Position numbers and translations under genes: made by a program
Shown: one piece after another, positions 28,650 through 36,622 of the stretch
Layout of the letters: each line of letters starts with the position of its first letter
Numbering within the stretch: position 1 is the first letter of the stretch
NCBI RefSeq assembly: GCF_017377395.1
Contig: NZ_CP061800.1
Span: 7,611,001 to 7,675,000, forward strand
Direction: 5' to 3'
From: Desulfonema magnum
Lineage (GTDB): Bacteria; Desulfobacterota; Desulfobacteria; Desulfobacterales; 4be13
Length of the DNA: 64,000 bases
The notes under the pieces: generated by a model
Told to the model about the DNA's origin: nothing
The model's input: the letters and a program-made list of their open reading frames with translations, nothing else
Database searches by the model: none

Positions 28650-31139
28650 ATGAGAAAATACATAACCCTGATGGCGGGATTTGTCTGTCTGACCATCAGC
28701 GGAGGCATTCTGACAAAAGCCTTTGCTGTTCCTGTACTGACCGATTTGCCCATTCAGATGACAATAAACGAGGATGAAAAAATATCGAACAACTTTTACA
28801 TACAAGGAGATAACAGCCCTTATTCGTCCATAATTACGGAGAATGCTTCACCAGAATTATTAAAAAATGATAATATTCTGATTAAAAGCTCAGGTGTGAT
28901 AAATACAAAAGGAGAAAAATGGTTAATTGAAATTGTTCCGGAACCCGACAAAAATGGAACAACCAACATTACCATAAGATTCTCCGATGCCAGCGGCGAC
29001 GTCACGGATCATACCATACAAATAAACGTATTGCCGGCAAATGATCCTCCTGCGGCAAGGAGAGGAAATTTGCAAGTCAGCGAAGACTCCTCAGAATCAG
29101 GTAAACTGGAAGCCAGTGACGCGGATAACCAAGCTGCGGAAGGAGATATCCTGATCTACAGCATTACAAAAGGGCCTTCCCATGGAAAGGTGACACTCAA
29201 TGAAGACACCGGAGACTATGAATATTTTCCTGATGCAAATTTTAACGGACCAGATACTTTTACCTTTCAGGTCACGGACAATAAGCTTGCCAGCGACAGC
29301 GCGGCTGTTTCAATCACTGTCTCCCCGGTCAATGATTTTCCCTCCGCACACAATGGCGATCTGACGACCAATGAAGATATCTCAGTATCAGGCCGTCTCA
29401 TTGCCGGCGATGTGGACAGCGATACACTGACTTATCATATCCCTTTCCCACCGGAAAATGGGAGTGTGACGGATTTAAATAAATACACCGGAGATTTTTT
29501 ATACACGCCCGATCCTGATTTTAACGGAACAGACACCTTTGCCTTCCGAGTCAATGACGAGGAATCGGATTCCAACACCGCCATAATGACAGTAACTGTG
29601 ATGCCGGTCAATGATCCGCCCACGTTTACCAAGGGAGAGAATCCTGTGGGAGACAGAAAGGCCGGAGAAAACACAATCCAGGCATGGGCTGCTGACATGC
29701 GTACCGGTCCCGGGAACGAATCTGATCAGACATTGCTGGGATTCAATGTCACAACAGAGAACGAAGATATATTTGAATCCCCGCCTGAAATTGATTTGGA
29801 CGGAACCCTCAGATTTACGCTTGCATCCGTATCTGCACCAGAGGACCCGCCCTTGGTGAAAGTGACAGCCACGCTGACTGACAATGGCGGTATCGACAAT
29901 GGCGGAGAAAATACCAGTCCCCCGCAGACCTTCGTCATTATTATTTCTGACGGTCCTAAGGACAATATTCCCCCGGATACTCCAGCGGGCATCTTCCCGG
30001 CAGAAGGTTCTGTGTTGCCGAAAGGTAAGGTCTTTTTCAGCGCAGGTGAGTTTTCAGACCCTGAAGGTGATACGCATATCCGCACCCATTGGTTTATAAG
30101 ACAGGCCAGGGGAATAAAATGTCCTGATGACGACGCGTCATTTGACTTTACAGCGGAGGCAACAGCGCTGACTCAATATACTGCTTCCGACCTTGAACCG
30201 GGTCTGGAATATGTCTGGAAGGTGGGGTATGAGGATTCAGGAAGCAAAAAAATTGCATGGTCTCCGTACTATATGTTCAGGTTAGGTGATTCCGAGCAAA
30301 ACACTGAGGTTCGCACCGAGCCAGGAACCAAAGAGGAGCAGTTTGTAATGCTGTCTTTTGTCCAGTGGCCCGATGAACCGGGGTCCCAAAGCGTATTCGG
30401 TGATATGATAACAGGAGACTATTACACCGAAAATTTCACTATCGCCACTTATGATCCTCGAAACGGAGATGGCGAGTATGTGGAATACGGAAGCGATGAT
30501 TTTAAAGTTGAGCCTGGAAGAGCATACTGGTTTATTGCCCGGCACGGGTTTCATATCAGAATGGACGGCATTCCTCTGGATACGGATTATGATAAAGAGG
30601 TGCGGCTGTTTTATAATTCTGACACCGGAAATGGCTGGAACATGATCGCGTGTCCCAACAATGCGGATTATGAGTGGAGTGATGTGGAAGTCGTAATATA
30701 TGACGAGGCTTGCAATATTACCGATGCCCGCGGCAATATGATTGATAAAAGTGAAATCAGAACCATCTCCCAACTAGAAGATGACAATCCCTATATTCAC
30801 AAAGGGTTGTGGAGATGGGAACACGGTATTTATTGCTCGGACACTCAGCAAATGAGAAGATATGAGGGATACTGGGTGAAAGCCAGGCGGGAAAATGTTT
30901 TTCTAAGATTTCCTGCACAGTCTCAGTCAAAACCGGAAACTGAAAATTCAATTCTCAGTTCTCAATTCTCAATTCTCAATTCTCCTAAGCAGGCCATGGC
31001 CTACTCCGGCGATTATCCCCCGGGTCCGATTGGGATTTTTAGCGAAAGTCCGGATGAAAACGCTTCCTCATCAGAAATAGGGAGCGGTGGCAACGGCGGA
31101 GGCTGCTTTATTACCACAGCAGCCTCTGAATCGCCGTGA
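28650..31139 (+). CDS. Cadherin-like/tandem-95 surface protein
   Basis: About 829 residues. I take the ATG at 28650 (or 28647), which follows AAGGTG, over an upstream GTG. A signal peptide ends near KAFA. Residues ~130-330 hold two complete cadherin-like/VCBS repeats with the NDPPxxxxG.. start, EDSSESGKLEA-type linker and DANFNGPDTFTFQVTD core. They are followed by another Ig-like region and a C-terminal region rich in Trp and Gly. The last residues GGGCFITTAA match the start of the CFIATAAYGS C-terminal motif common in Deltaproteobacteria, but the frame stops four residues later, so the usual tail is missing. A TTCTCAATTCTCAATTC simple repeat is translated near residue 770. Probably secreted and Ca-binding. 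Confidence 0.82.
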   Translation: MRKYITLMAGFVCLTISGGILTKAFAVPVLTDLPIQMTINEDEKISNNFYIQGDNSPYSSIITENASPELLKNDNILIKSSGVINTKGEKWLIEIVPEPDKNGTTNITIRFSDASGDVTDHTIQINVLPANDPPAARRGNLQVSEDSSESGKLEASDADNQAAEGDILIYSITKGPSHGKVTLNEDTGDYEYFPDANFNGPDTFTFQVTDNKLASDSAAVSITVSPVNDFPSAHNGDLTTNEDISVSGRLIAGDVDSDTLTYHIPFPPENGSVTDLNKYTGDFLYTPDPDFNGTDTFAFRVNDEESDSNTAIMTVTVMPVNDPPTFTKGENPVGDRKAGENTIQAWAADMRTGPGNESDQTLLGFNVTTENEDIFESPPEIDLDGTLRFTLASVSAPEDPPLVKVTATLTDNGGIDNGGENTSPPQTFVIIISDGPKDNIPPDTPAGIFPAEGSVLPKGKVFFSAGEFSDPEGDTHIRTHWFIRQARGIKCPDDDASFDFTAEATALTQYTASDLEPGLEYVWKVGYEDSGSKKIAWSPYYMFRLGDSEQNTEVRTEPGTKEEQFVMLSFVQWPDEPGSQSVFGDMITGDYYTENFTIATYDPRNGDGEYVEYGSDDFKVEPGRAYWFIARHGFHIRMDGIPLDTDYDKEVRLFYNSDTGNGWNMIACPNNADYEWSDVEVVIYDEACNITDARGNMIDKSEIRTISQLEDDNPYIHKGLWRWEHGIYCSDTQQMRRYEGYWVKARRENVFLRFPAQSQSKPETENSILSSQFSILNSPKQAMAYSGDYPPGPIGIFSESPDENASSSEIGSGGNGGGCFITTAASESP

Positions 31140-31152
31140 CACAAAATTTTAT

Positions 31153-31240
31153 ATGAAAGTGTTAAGTGTCAGGTGTTAGGTGTTAGGAGAAACTGCAAAA
31201 TTTTCATCATTCGTTGTGACCGGCAGGTCATGGCCGTTTA
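31153..31240. repeat. GTGTTAAG/GTGTTAGG repeat copy
   Basis: It begins TATATGAAAGTGTTAAGTG, then TTTTCATCATTCGTTGTGAC and CATGGCCGTTTATAAG. It lies directly after the cadherin-like gene stop. Confidence 0.6.
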
Positions 31241-31246
31241 TAAGAA

Positions 31247-31342
31247 ATGCTCATGAAAAAACCGGGTTTTTCACCCCCGGTCATGAAAATATGTGGTGAG
31301 AACAGACAAAAAACCCGGGTTTTCCAAATGTATTTTCATGGT
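31247..31342. repeat. GCTCATGAAAAAACCGGG palindromic repeat
   Basis: AAAAAACCGGGTTTTTCAC..GTCATGAAAAT and AAAACCCGGGTTTTCC..TTTTCATGG. A close relative lies at 45648-45735, after the TOPRIM gene. The open frame across this stretch has no protein signature. Confidence 0.55.
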
Positions 31343-31485
31343 AAAAGGATTCCATTCAACCGGGAACCCGTAATTCCCTTTTTACACACAATTCATGCAG
31401 ACTCACAACTCATGCGGATGCAGCAAATGAGAACTGAATCTGTTGGGCAATGCTCCGCTTTTGTTCACTTTGCATGGTTGACCGC

Positions 31486-31740
31486 CTATCGGGGATTTCT
31501 GTATAAATCATCGTGGTCAAGAAAACGTAAGAGAAGGATCGAAGCAGACCAATTCGGGTTCCCTGAAAGCAGGAATTCTTCCGGCTCAAAAGATATTCGG
31601 TATTTGCGATCAATGCGAACAGACCATGCCTTCGGATCATTCACAATTCGCTCAAGGTTCAAACCGGGATGAAGCGGGTTTTTTTCAAGGAAAGATAGCG
31701 TTTTGGCAATTTTTTCCGCATCGTCACATCTGACTGAAAT
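31486..31740 (-). pseudogene. RelE/ParE-type toxin lacking a normal start
   Basis: The frame reads LSFLEKNPLHPGLNLERI, then WSVRIDRKYRISF and ILLLRFLDHDDLYRNPR before a TAG, a clear match to the ParE/RelE toxin pattern (P-HPxL..L, W..RIxxxYRI, xxGxHDxxY). No ATG, GTG or TTG gives this frame: it opens with ATT right after two stop codons, in the same frame as the antitoxin that ends 12 bp upstream. The expected first strand is absent, so the 5' end has probably decayed or is reached by readthrough or a rare ATT start. Confidence 0.55.
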
Positions 31741-31752
31741 TTATTAATATCC

Positions 31753-32028
31753 TTAACAAATTTTTTGCTTGGTATCAGCTTCGGCATTCTGCATATCCCC
31801 GATCAGCCATTCCGGCAGTTCTCCTGTTCCGCTTTTCCTGGCTTCTTCAAGTTTGGTCAGTCCCTTCTCGTTAAGTCGGATATTACGTTGAACAGCAACG
31901 GGTTCAAGCACAATGACCTTCCCGTCCTCGACAGACAGTTCAAGGTATGATTCCTGATCCAGTCTGAGTTCCCTCCTGAGCGAAACCGGGAGTGTTATAC
32001 TTCCGTATTTATCTATGGAAATGAGCAT
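31753..32028 (-). CDS. AbrB/MazE/SpoVT-type antitoxin
   Basis: 91 residues from ATG 32028, preceded by GAGGAGAG at 5 nt. A longer frame to 32199 only translates a palindromic repeat and is not the gene. The N-terminus MLISIDKYGSITLPVSLRRE is the swapped-hairpin AbrB DNA-binding motif, and the C-terminus (GELPEWLIGDMQNAEADTKQ) is the variable toxin-binding tail. It is the first gene of an antitoxin-toxin pair whose toxin seems damaged. Confidence 0.8.
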   Translation of the reverse strand: MLISIDKYGSITLPVSLRRELRLDQESYLELSVEDGKVIVLEPVAVQRNIRLNEKGLTKLEEARKSGTGELPEWLIGDMQNAEADTKQKIC

Positions 32029-32051
32029 TATTCTCTCCTCTGTACATCGTT

Positions 32052-32206
32052 TTACTCGATAATCAAGTTTTTTGATCCAATCCTGCGCCGGACAGCCTGT
32101 CATTCCTGCGAAAGCAGGAATCCGTTTTTGACCGATGCGCCAATTCCGGAAACAGTGGATTCGTGCTTTCGCAGGAATGACAGAAAAAAACTTAAACATC
32201 GGGTAA
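32052..32206. repeat. ACTCGAT..ATCGGGTAA repeat with CATTCCTGC palindromes
   Basis: The arms TTACTCGATAATCAAGTTTT and AAACTTAAACATCGGGTAA enclose two separate copies of the CATTCCTGCGAAAGCAGGAA-type palindrome. It is a longer relative of the element at 22027. Confidence 0.6.
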
Positions 32207-32354
32207 TAATAATATTGATTTGATCCAATGTCAATATGCGTCTTTAATTTTTTATCGGCGCATAATTCAGAATAATTGGAACCGGTCCTTTTATGCGGTC
32301 AGGCTCCGTCATCTTCTGACTTGCAATGACTTCATATAGACTTTAAGAAAAAGA

Positions 32355-32440
32355 TTGTCCGGAGCGACAGGCATTTTCCCAAAAAACTACGGAGGGAAAT
32401 GTCCTGCAAAGACAGGGGAGTCAAAATCCTGCTTATCTGA
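32355..32440 (+). ncRNA. Possible structured leader RNA (weakly GEMM/c-di-GMP-like)
   Basis: CAGGCA-T-TTTCCC pairs with GGGAAA-TG-T-CCTG to give a strong stem with symmetrical single bulges. It is followed by TGCAAAGACAGGGG, which recalls the GCAAAGCCxxxGGG segment of c-di-GMP-I riboswitches. The tetraloop-receptor helix is not evident, so the family is uncertain. Downstream is a MITE and then the PAS kinase gene. Confidence 0.25.
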
Positions 32441-32536
32441 AAAAAGAGTTGCGAATGAAACGAATCGCATATATAATATTAAAATATAAAGGGATAAGAG
32501 AAGGTTTATCAGCAGATTGAAAATTAAAAAAAATAG

Positions 32537-32791
32537 CTGATTATAACGGATTTAGGGGATGCTGATAAAATCCCGCAGGGGCTACAAACCTGCTGCTACA
32601 AATATGCAGCCCTTAGAAATTTCCCAAAAAATAATCTGCCCGAAATGTAGGGTGTAGGGTGGGTGGAGCGAAGCGGAACCCACCTTGTGCGGTGGGTTCC
32701 GCTTCGCTCCACCCACCCTACATTTCTGCTGCTACAAATATGCCGCCTTTACAGGGCTTGATCAGCCCTCCCCTGAATTCGTTATAATCAG
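32537..32791. mobile_element. MITE copy 4, with 8-bp target duplication
   Basis: CTGATTATAACGGATTTAGG to CCTGAATTCGTTATAATCAG, 255 bp, flanked by a perfect AAAAATAG at 32529-32536 and 32792-32799. The core carries the GTAGGGTGGG palindrome. Its right end lies 32 bp before the histidine kinase ATG. Confidence 0.8.
32654..32722. repeat. Perfect GTAGGGTGGG inverted repeat inside MITE copy 4
   Basis: The two arms (TGTAGGGTGGGTGGAGCGAA.. and its reverse complement) are identical over about 32 bp around a short centre. This is the same family as 7698-7734. Confidence 0.65.
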
Positions 32792-32823
32792 AAAAATAGT
32801 TGTTAATATAAAGAGGAGTTATA

Positions 32824-34662
32824 ATGAATAACGACACTCAGAGGCTGACCTCCATTCTTGAGGCCATGGAAGATGGAATTTATATTGTCAGCCAGGATTA
32901 TCAGGTTGAATTCATGAACAAAGCCATGATCAAAGTCTTCGGAGAAGGCACGGGAAAGAAATGTTATCAGGTAATAACAGGCCATGATGAAATATGTCCC
33001 CGGTGCAGAGCAAAAGAAGTGTTTGAAGAAGGAAAAACACTCCATTATGAGTTGAAGATTCCAGGCACAGACAAGGTCTATGAACTGACCCAGCTGCCGT
33101 TAAGAAACACTGACGGAACAACATCAAAGCTGACAATATATCGTGATATCACTCATGAAAAGAAACAGGAGGAGAAACTTAAAGCCACAGAAGAAGATTA
33201 CAAGCGATTATTTGATCTGGTGGCCTGCGGTGTGTTCATCAGCACCAAAGAGGGAAAATTTCTGGATGTGAATCAGGCGCTTCTGGATATGCTGGGTTAC
33301 GATAACAAAGAAGAATTTCTCAGAATTGATATTACCAAGGATCTGTATGTGAGACCTGAGGAGCGTCAGAAATTCAGGGAAATGATTGAACAGGAAGGCC
33401 ATGTGATTGATTACGAAGTTGAATTCAAACGCAGGGACGGAAGTATCATTCCGGTCCTGCTTACAGGGCATGTCCGTTATGACCATCAGGGCAATGTACT
33501 CGGATACGAGGGGATCAATCTGGATCAGTCCCAGCGAAAGCAGATGGAAAAAGAACTCAAAGAAGCGCATGATTTTCTTGATAATCTTGTTAAAAGTTCT
33601 CCCAACGCCATCATGGCAACAGATATGAAGGGAAATATTATTCTCTGGAACCAGGCGGCCGAAGAAACCCTCGGATACATGGCAAAGGATGTGATCAGAA
33701 ATATCCATATCACAGAAATTTATCCGGAGGGCATGGCCCGAAAAGTGATGAAAATGATGCGGAGTTCCGAGTACGGCGGTCTGGGCAAATTAAGGTCTTA
33801 TCCTATCGTGTTTCTGAGAAAAGATGGCAAAAGCGTCGAAGGCAATCTTTCCGCAAATATTATTTACGATGCAAAGGGAAATCAGATTGCTTCCGTAGGC
33901 ATGTTTGTTGATCTTGAGGAACGGCTGGAGATGGAGCGAAGGCTGAGACAGACCCAGGAACAGTTATTGCACTCTGAAAAACTCGCGGCCATGGGACGAC
34001 TGATCTCTCAGATTGCCCATGAACTGAACAATCCGCTTTATGGCATTATGAACACCTTGGAATTGATGAAAACCGAAATTTCTCCTGAGAACAAGCGGAG
34101 AAAGCTTCTGGACATGTCGCTTTCCGAGACCATGAGACTGGCTGAAATGCTGCGAAAAATGCTCTCTTTTTCCAAGCCTGACCAGGAAGAACGCCAGCCA
34201 ACGGATATCAATACCACCATAGATGAGATTCTGCTTCTGCATCATAAACAATTGCAGGAAAACAGCATCAAAGTTTTTTCTTCGTTTGATGAAAATCCGG
34301 GGCAGGTTTACGCGTCAAAAAGCCAGTTGCGGCAAGTTTTTCTTAATATGATCTCAAATGCCAAAGATGCCATGCCTGAAGGCGGAGTGCTGACTGTGGA
34401 AACGGAATCTGACGAAAATTATTTTCAAATTAAAATTTCCGACACGGGCAGAGGCATAAAAAAAAAGAATCTTGCCAAGGTGTTTGAAGCGTTTTTTACC
34501 ACCAAAAAGGACAGCGTGAAAGGCGTGGGACTTGGTTTGTCAGTTTGTTACGGATTCATAAAAGATCACGGCGGCGATATTAAGGTTGAAAGCAAAGTTG
34601 GATACGGAACAACCTTTACCATTGTTCTTCCTGTGTATAAAACAACGACAGAGGGCATATAA
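32824..34662 (+). CDS. PAS-domain sensor histidine kinase
   Basis: 612 residues, cytoplasmic, no membrane segments. Three PAS domains (about 8-115, 125-240, 245-365), the first with a CPRCRA cysteine pair that could bind metal or sense redox. The HisKA helix has the phospho-accepting His in IAHELNNPLYG at residue 399. The HATPase domain (490-608) has NAKDAMPEGG (N box), DTGRGIKKK (G1), FFTTK (F box) and GVGLGLSVCYG (G2). All boxes are intact. No receiver domain or partner regulator is adjacent; an orphan HTH-receiver protein lies at 39994. AGAGGAG lies 6 nt before the ATG, inside the interval left by MITE copy 4. Confidence 0.9.
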   Translation: MNNDTQRLTSILEAMEDGIYIVSQDYQVEFMNKAMIKVFGEGTGKKCYQVITGHDEICPRCRAKEVFEEGKTLHYELKIPGTDKVYELTQLPLRNTDGTTSKLTIYRDITHEKKQEEKLKATEEDYKRLFDLVACGVFISTKEGKFLDVNQALLDMLGYDNKEEFLRIDITKDLYVRPEERQKFREMIEQEGHVIDYEVEFKRRDGSIIPVLLTGHVRYDHQGNVLGYEGINLDQSQRKQMEKELKEAHDFLDNLVKSSPNAIMATDMKGNIILWNQAAEETLGYMAKDVIRNIHITEIYPEGMARKVMKMMRSSEYGGLGKLRSYPIVFLRKDGKSVEGNLSANIIYDAKGNQIASVGMFVDLEERLEMERRLRQTQEQLLHSEKLAAMGRLISQIAHELNNPLYGIMNTLELMKTEISPENKRRKLLDMSLSETMRLAEMLRKMLSFSKPDQEERQPTDINTTIDEILLLHHKQLQENSIKVFSSFDENPGQVYASKSQLRQVFLNMISNAKDAMPEGGVLTVETESDENYFQIKISDTGRGIKKKNLAKVFEAFFTTKKDSVKGVGLGLSVCYGFIKDHGGDIKVESKVGYGTTFTIVLPVYKTTTEGI

Positions 34663-34705
34663 ACACGATTCTTTTTTCATAAAAGAGAGAGTAATGTTTA
34701 TCAGT

Positions 34706-34992
34706 CCGGAGTGCAAAAATTTTATTTTTGCAGGCAGCGAATCCGGAGTGCAAAAATTTTATTTTTGCAGGCAGCGAATCCGGAGTGCAAAAATTTTATT
34801 TTTGCAGGCAGCGAATCCGGAGTGCAAAAATTTTATTTTTGCAGGCAGCGAATCCGGAGTGCAAAAATTTTATTTTTGCACGCAGCGAATCCGGAGTGCA
34901 AAAATTTTATTTTTGCACGCAGCGAATCCGGAGTGCAAAAATTTTATTTTTGCACGCAGCGAATCCGGAGTGCAAAAATTTTATTTTTGCAG
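34706..34992. repeat. REP array, 37-bp units (8 copies), left of the RAYT gene
   Basis: Eight direct 37-bp units begin at 34706, 34743, 34780, 34817, 34854, 34891, 34928 and 34965. Each contains CCGGAGTGCAAAAATTTTAT followed by TTTTGCA, a near-palindrome. Units 1-4 continue GGCAGCGAAT, units 5-7 CGCAGCGAAT. There are no spacers, so this is not a CRISPR. Confidence 0.9.
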
Positions 34993-35000
34993 AGGCAGAA

Positions 35001-35202
35001 ATGCAAAAATGCAATTTTTGCACTCCGGAAATTTACGCAGAAGTGCAAAAATGCAATTTTTGCACTCCGGAGATTTACGCAGAAATGCAAAAATGCAATT
35101 TTTGCACTCCGGAGATTTACGCAGAAATGCAAAAATGCAATTTTTGCACGCCGGAGATTTACGCAGAAATGCAAAAATGCAATTTTTGCACGCCGGAAGG
35201 GT
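35001..35202. repeat. REP array, 42-bp units (5 copies), left of the RAYT gene
   Basis: Units begin at 35001, 35043, 35085, 35127 and 35169. Each holds TGCAAAAATGCAATTTTTGC, a palindrome, followed by ACTCCGGAGATTTACGCAGA or close variants. The array ends 10 bp before the transposase stop codon. Confidence 0.9.
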
Positions 35203-35210
35203 TTGTACGC

Positions 35211-35756
35211 TTAAAAGTCATCTTCCATTGCCTCGTGCAAAACAAGGGATTTATAATCAGGATATTCCCGAAATTGTCTTACCAGAGCTTCCCTGCCATG
35301 TTCCGTGTAAAGTTTATGAAAACCGGAAAAAGGATAATCATGAAGGCTCCTCACATAACCGTGCCTGACCGGATTAAACAGCAGATAATTGGCACGGGTC
35401 ATATGTTCCTTCTCATTTCTCGGACAGTAATCCCAGTAATTCCACCATACAGGCTTTTCACAGCATGTTGCTTTGTGAATTTCCTTGGCCGAAAGAATAT
35501 GAACATTTCGCATAATTGCTGACAAATCTTTTCCTTTCCGGCTTCTTCCTATGAGATGGTAATGATTGTCCAGGATGACCCAGTGATGCAGTTCCCAGCC
35601 ATGTTTGTCAAAATACCCCTGAAAAAGTTCGAAAAGTCCGAGTTTCAGACTTGGACTGTTCAGCAGCGGACGTTTCCGGTAAATTGCACCTGTGATAAAG
35701 TAAGAAGTGTCATCAATAAACAGATGCGCCGGCGTATGAATATAACGCTTCAGCAT
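35211..35756 (-). CDS. REP-associated tyrosine transposase (RAYT, Y1/HUH family)
   Basis: 181 residues from ATG 35756, which follows GGAGGAAAAA. The frame is open far upstream through the array, but that is repeat translation. The HUH motif is in HHWVILDNHYHLIG and the fold continues as HILSAKEIHKA and NYLLFNPVRHGYV, the standard plan of the IS200-like transposases that recognise REP hairpins. By family knowledge RAYTs cut single-stranded REP palindromes with a 5'-phosphotyrosine link and are usually single-copy genes that spread REPs in trans. Here the gene is bracketed on both sides by dense REP arrays in the same orientation, a complete REPtron. Confidence 0.9.
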   Translation of the reverse strand: MLKRYIHTPAHLFIDDTSYFITGAIYRKRPLLNSPSLKLGLFELFQGYFDKHGWELHHWVILDNHYHLIGRSRKGKDLSAIMRNVHILSAKEIHKATCCEKPVWWNYWDYCPRNEKEHMTRANYLLFNPVRHGYVRSLHDYPFSGFHKLYTEHGREALVRQFREYPDYKSLVLHEAMEDDF

Positions 35757-35785
35757 TTTTTCCTCCGCAGTGTAAAAAACAGTAT

Positions 35786-36118
35786 CCGGAGTGCAAAAAT
35801 TGTATTTTTGCAGGCATCGGGTCCGGAGTGCAAAAATTACATTTTTGCAAGCGGCGAATCCGGAGTGCAAAAATTTTATTTTTGCAAGCGGCGAATCCGG
35901 AGTGCAAAAATTGCATTTTTGCAAGCGGCGAATCCGGAGTGCAAAAATGCAATTTTTGCAAGCAGCGAATCCGGAGTGCAAAAATGCAATTTTTGCAAGC
36001 AGCGAATCCGGAGTGCAAAAATGCAATTTTTGCAAGTAGCGAATCCGGAGTGCAAAAATGCAATTTTTGCAAGTAGCGAATCCGGAGTGCAAAAATGCAA
36101 TTTTTGCACTCCGGAGAT
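35786..36118. repeat. REP array, 37-bp units (9 copies), right of the RAYT gene
   Basis: Units begin at 35786, 35823, 35860, 35897, 35934, 35971, 36008, 36045 and 36082. The hairpin centre shifts along the array from ATTGTAT/ATTACAT to ATGCAAT, so units become more like the 42-bp type toward its right end. Confidence 0.9.
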
Positions 36119-36616
36119 TTACGCGGAAATGCAAAAATGCAATTTTTGCACTCCGGAGATTTACGCGGAAATGCAAAAATGCAATTTTTGCACTCCGGAG
36201 ATTTATGCGGAAATGCAAAAATGCAATTTTTGCACTCCGGAAATTTACGCGGAAATGCAAAAATGCAATTTTTGCACTCCGGAAATTTACGCGGAAATGC
36301 AAAAATGCAATTTTTGCACTCCGGAAATTTACGCGGAAATGCAAAAATGCAATTTTTGCACTCCGGAGATTTACGCGGAAATGCAAAAATGCAATTTTTG
36401 CACTCCGGAGATTTATGCAAAAATGCAAAAATGCAATTTTTGCACTCCGGAGATTTATGCAAAAATGCAAAAATGCAATTTTTGCACTCCGGAGATTTAT
36501 GCGGAAATGCAAAAATGCAATTTTTGCACTCCGGAAATTTATGCAAAAATGCAAAAATGCAATTTTTGCACTCCGGAGATTTATGCAAAAATGCAAAAAT
36601 GCAATTTTTGCACTCC
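36119..36616. repeat. REP array, 42-bp units (12 copies), right of the RAYT gene
   Basis: Twelve exact-spaced units begin at 36129 and repeat every 42 bp to 36591. Sub-variants (TTTACGCGGAA, TTTATGCGGAA, TTTATGCAAAA) occur in runs, showing stepwise duplication. It ends 6 bp before the stop codon of the leftward adhesin gene. Because 42 is a multiple of three the array is open in several frames. Confidence 0.9.
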
Positions 36617-36622
36617 TTTTTT

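Noticed and set aside
31247..31672. A 141-codon plus-strand gene.
   Set aside because: It runs across a palindromic repeat and the antisense of a RelE/ParE toxin fragment; no ribosome site, and the minus-strand reading is a clear protein family.
34706..36616. A CRISPR array.
   Set aside because: Repeats are contiguous with no unique spacers, each unit is itself a palindrome, and the adjacent gene is a RAYT, not cas.
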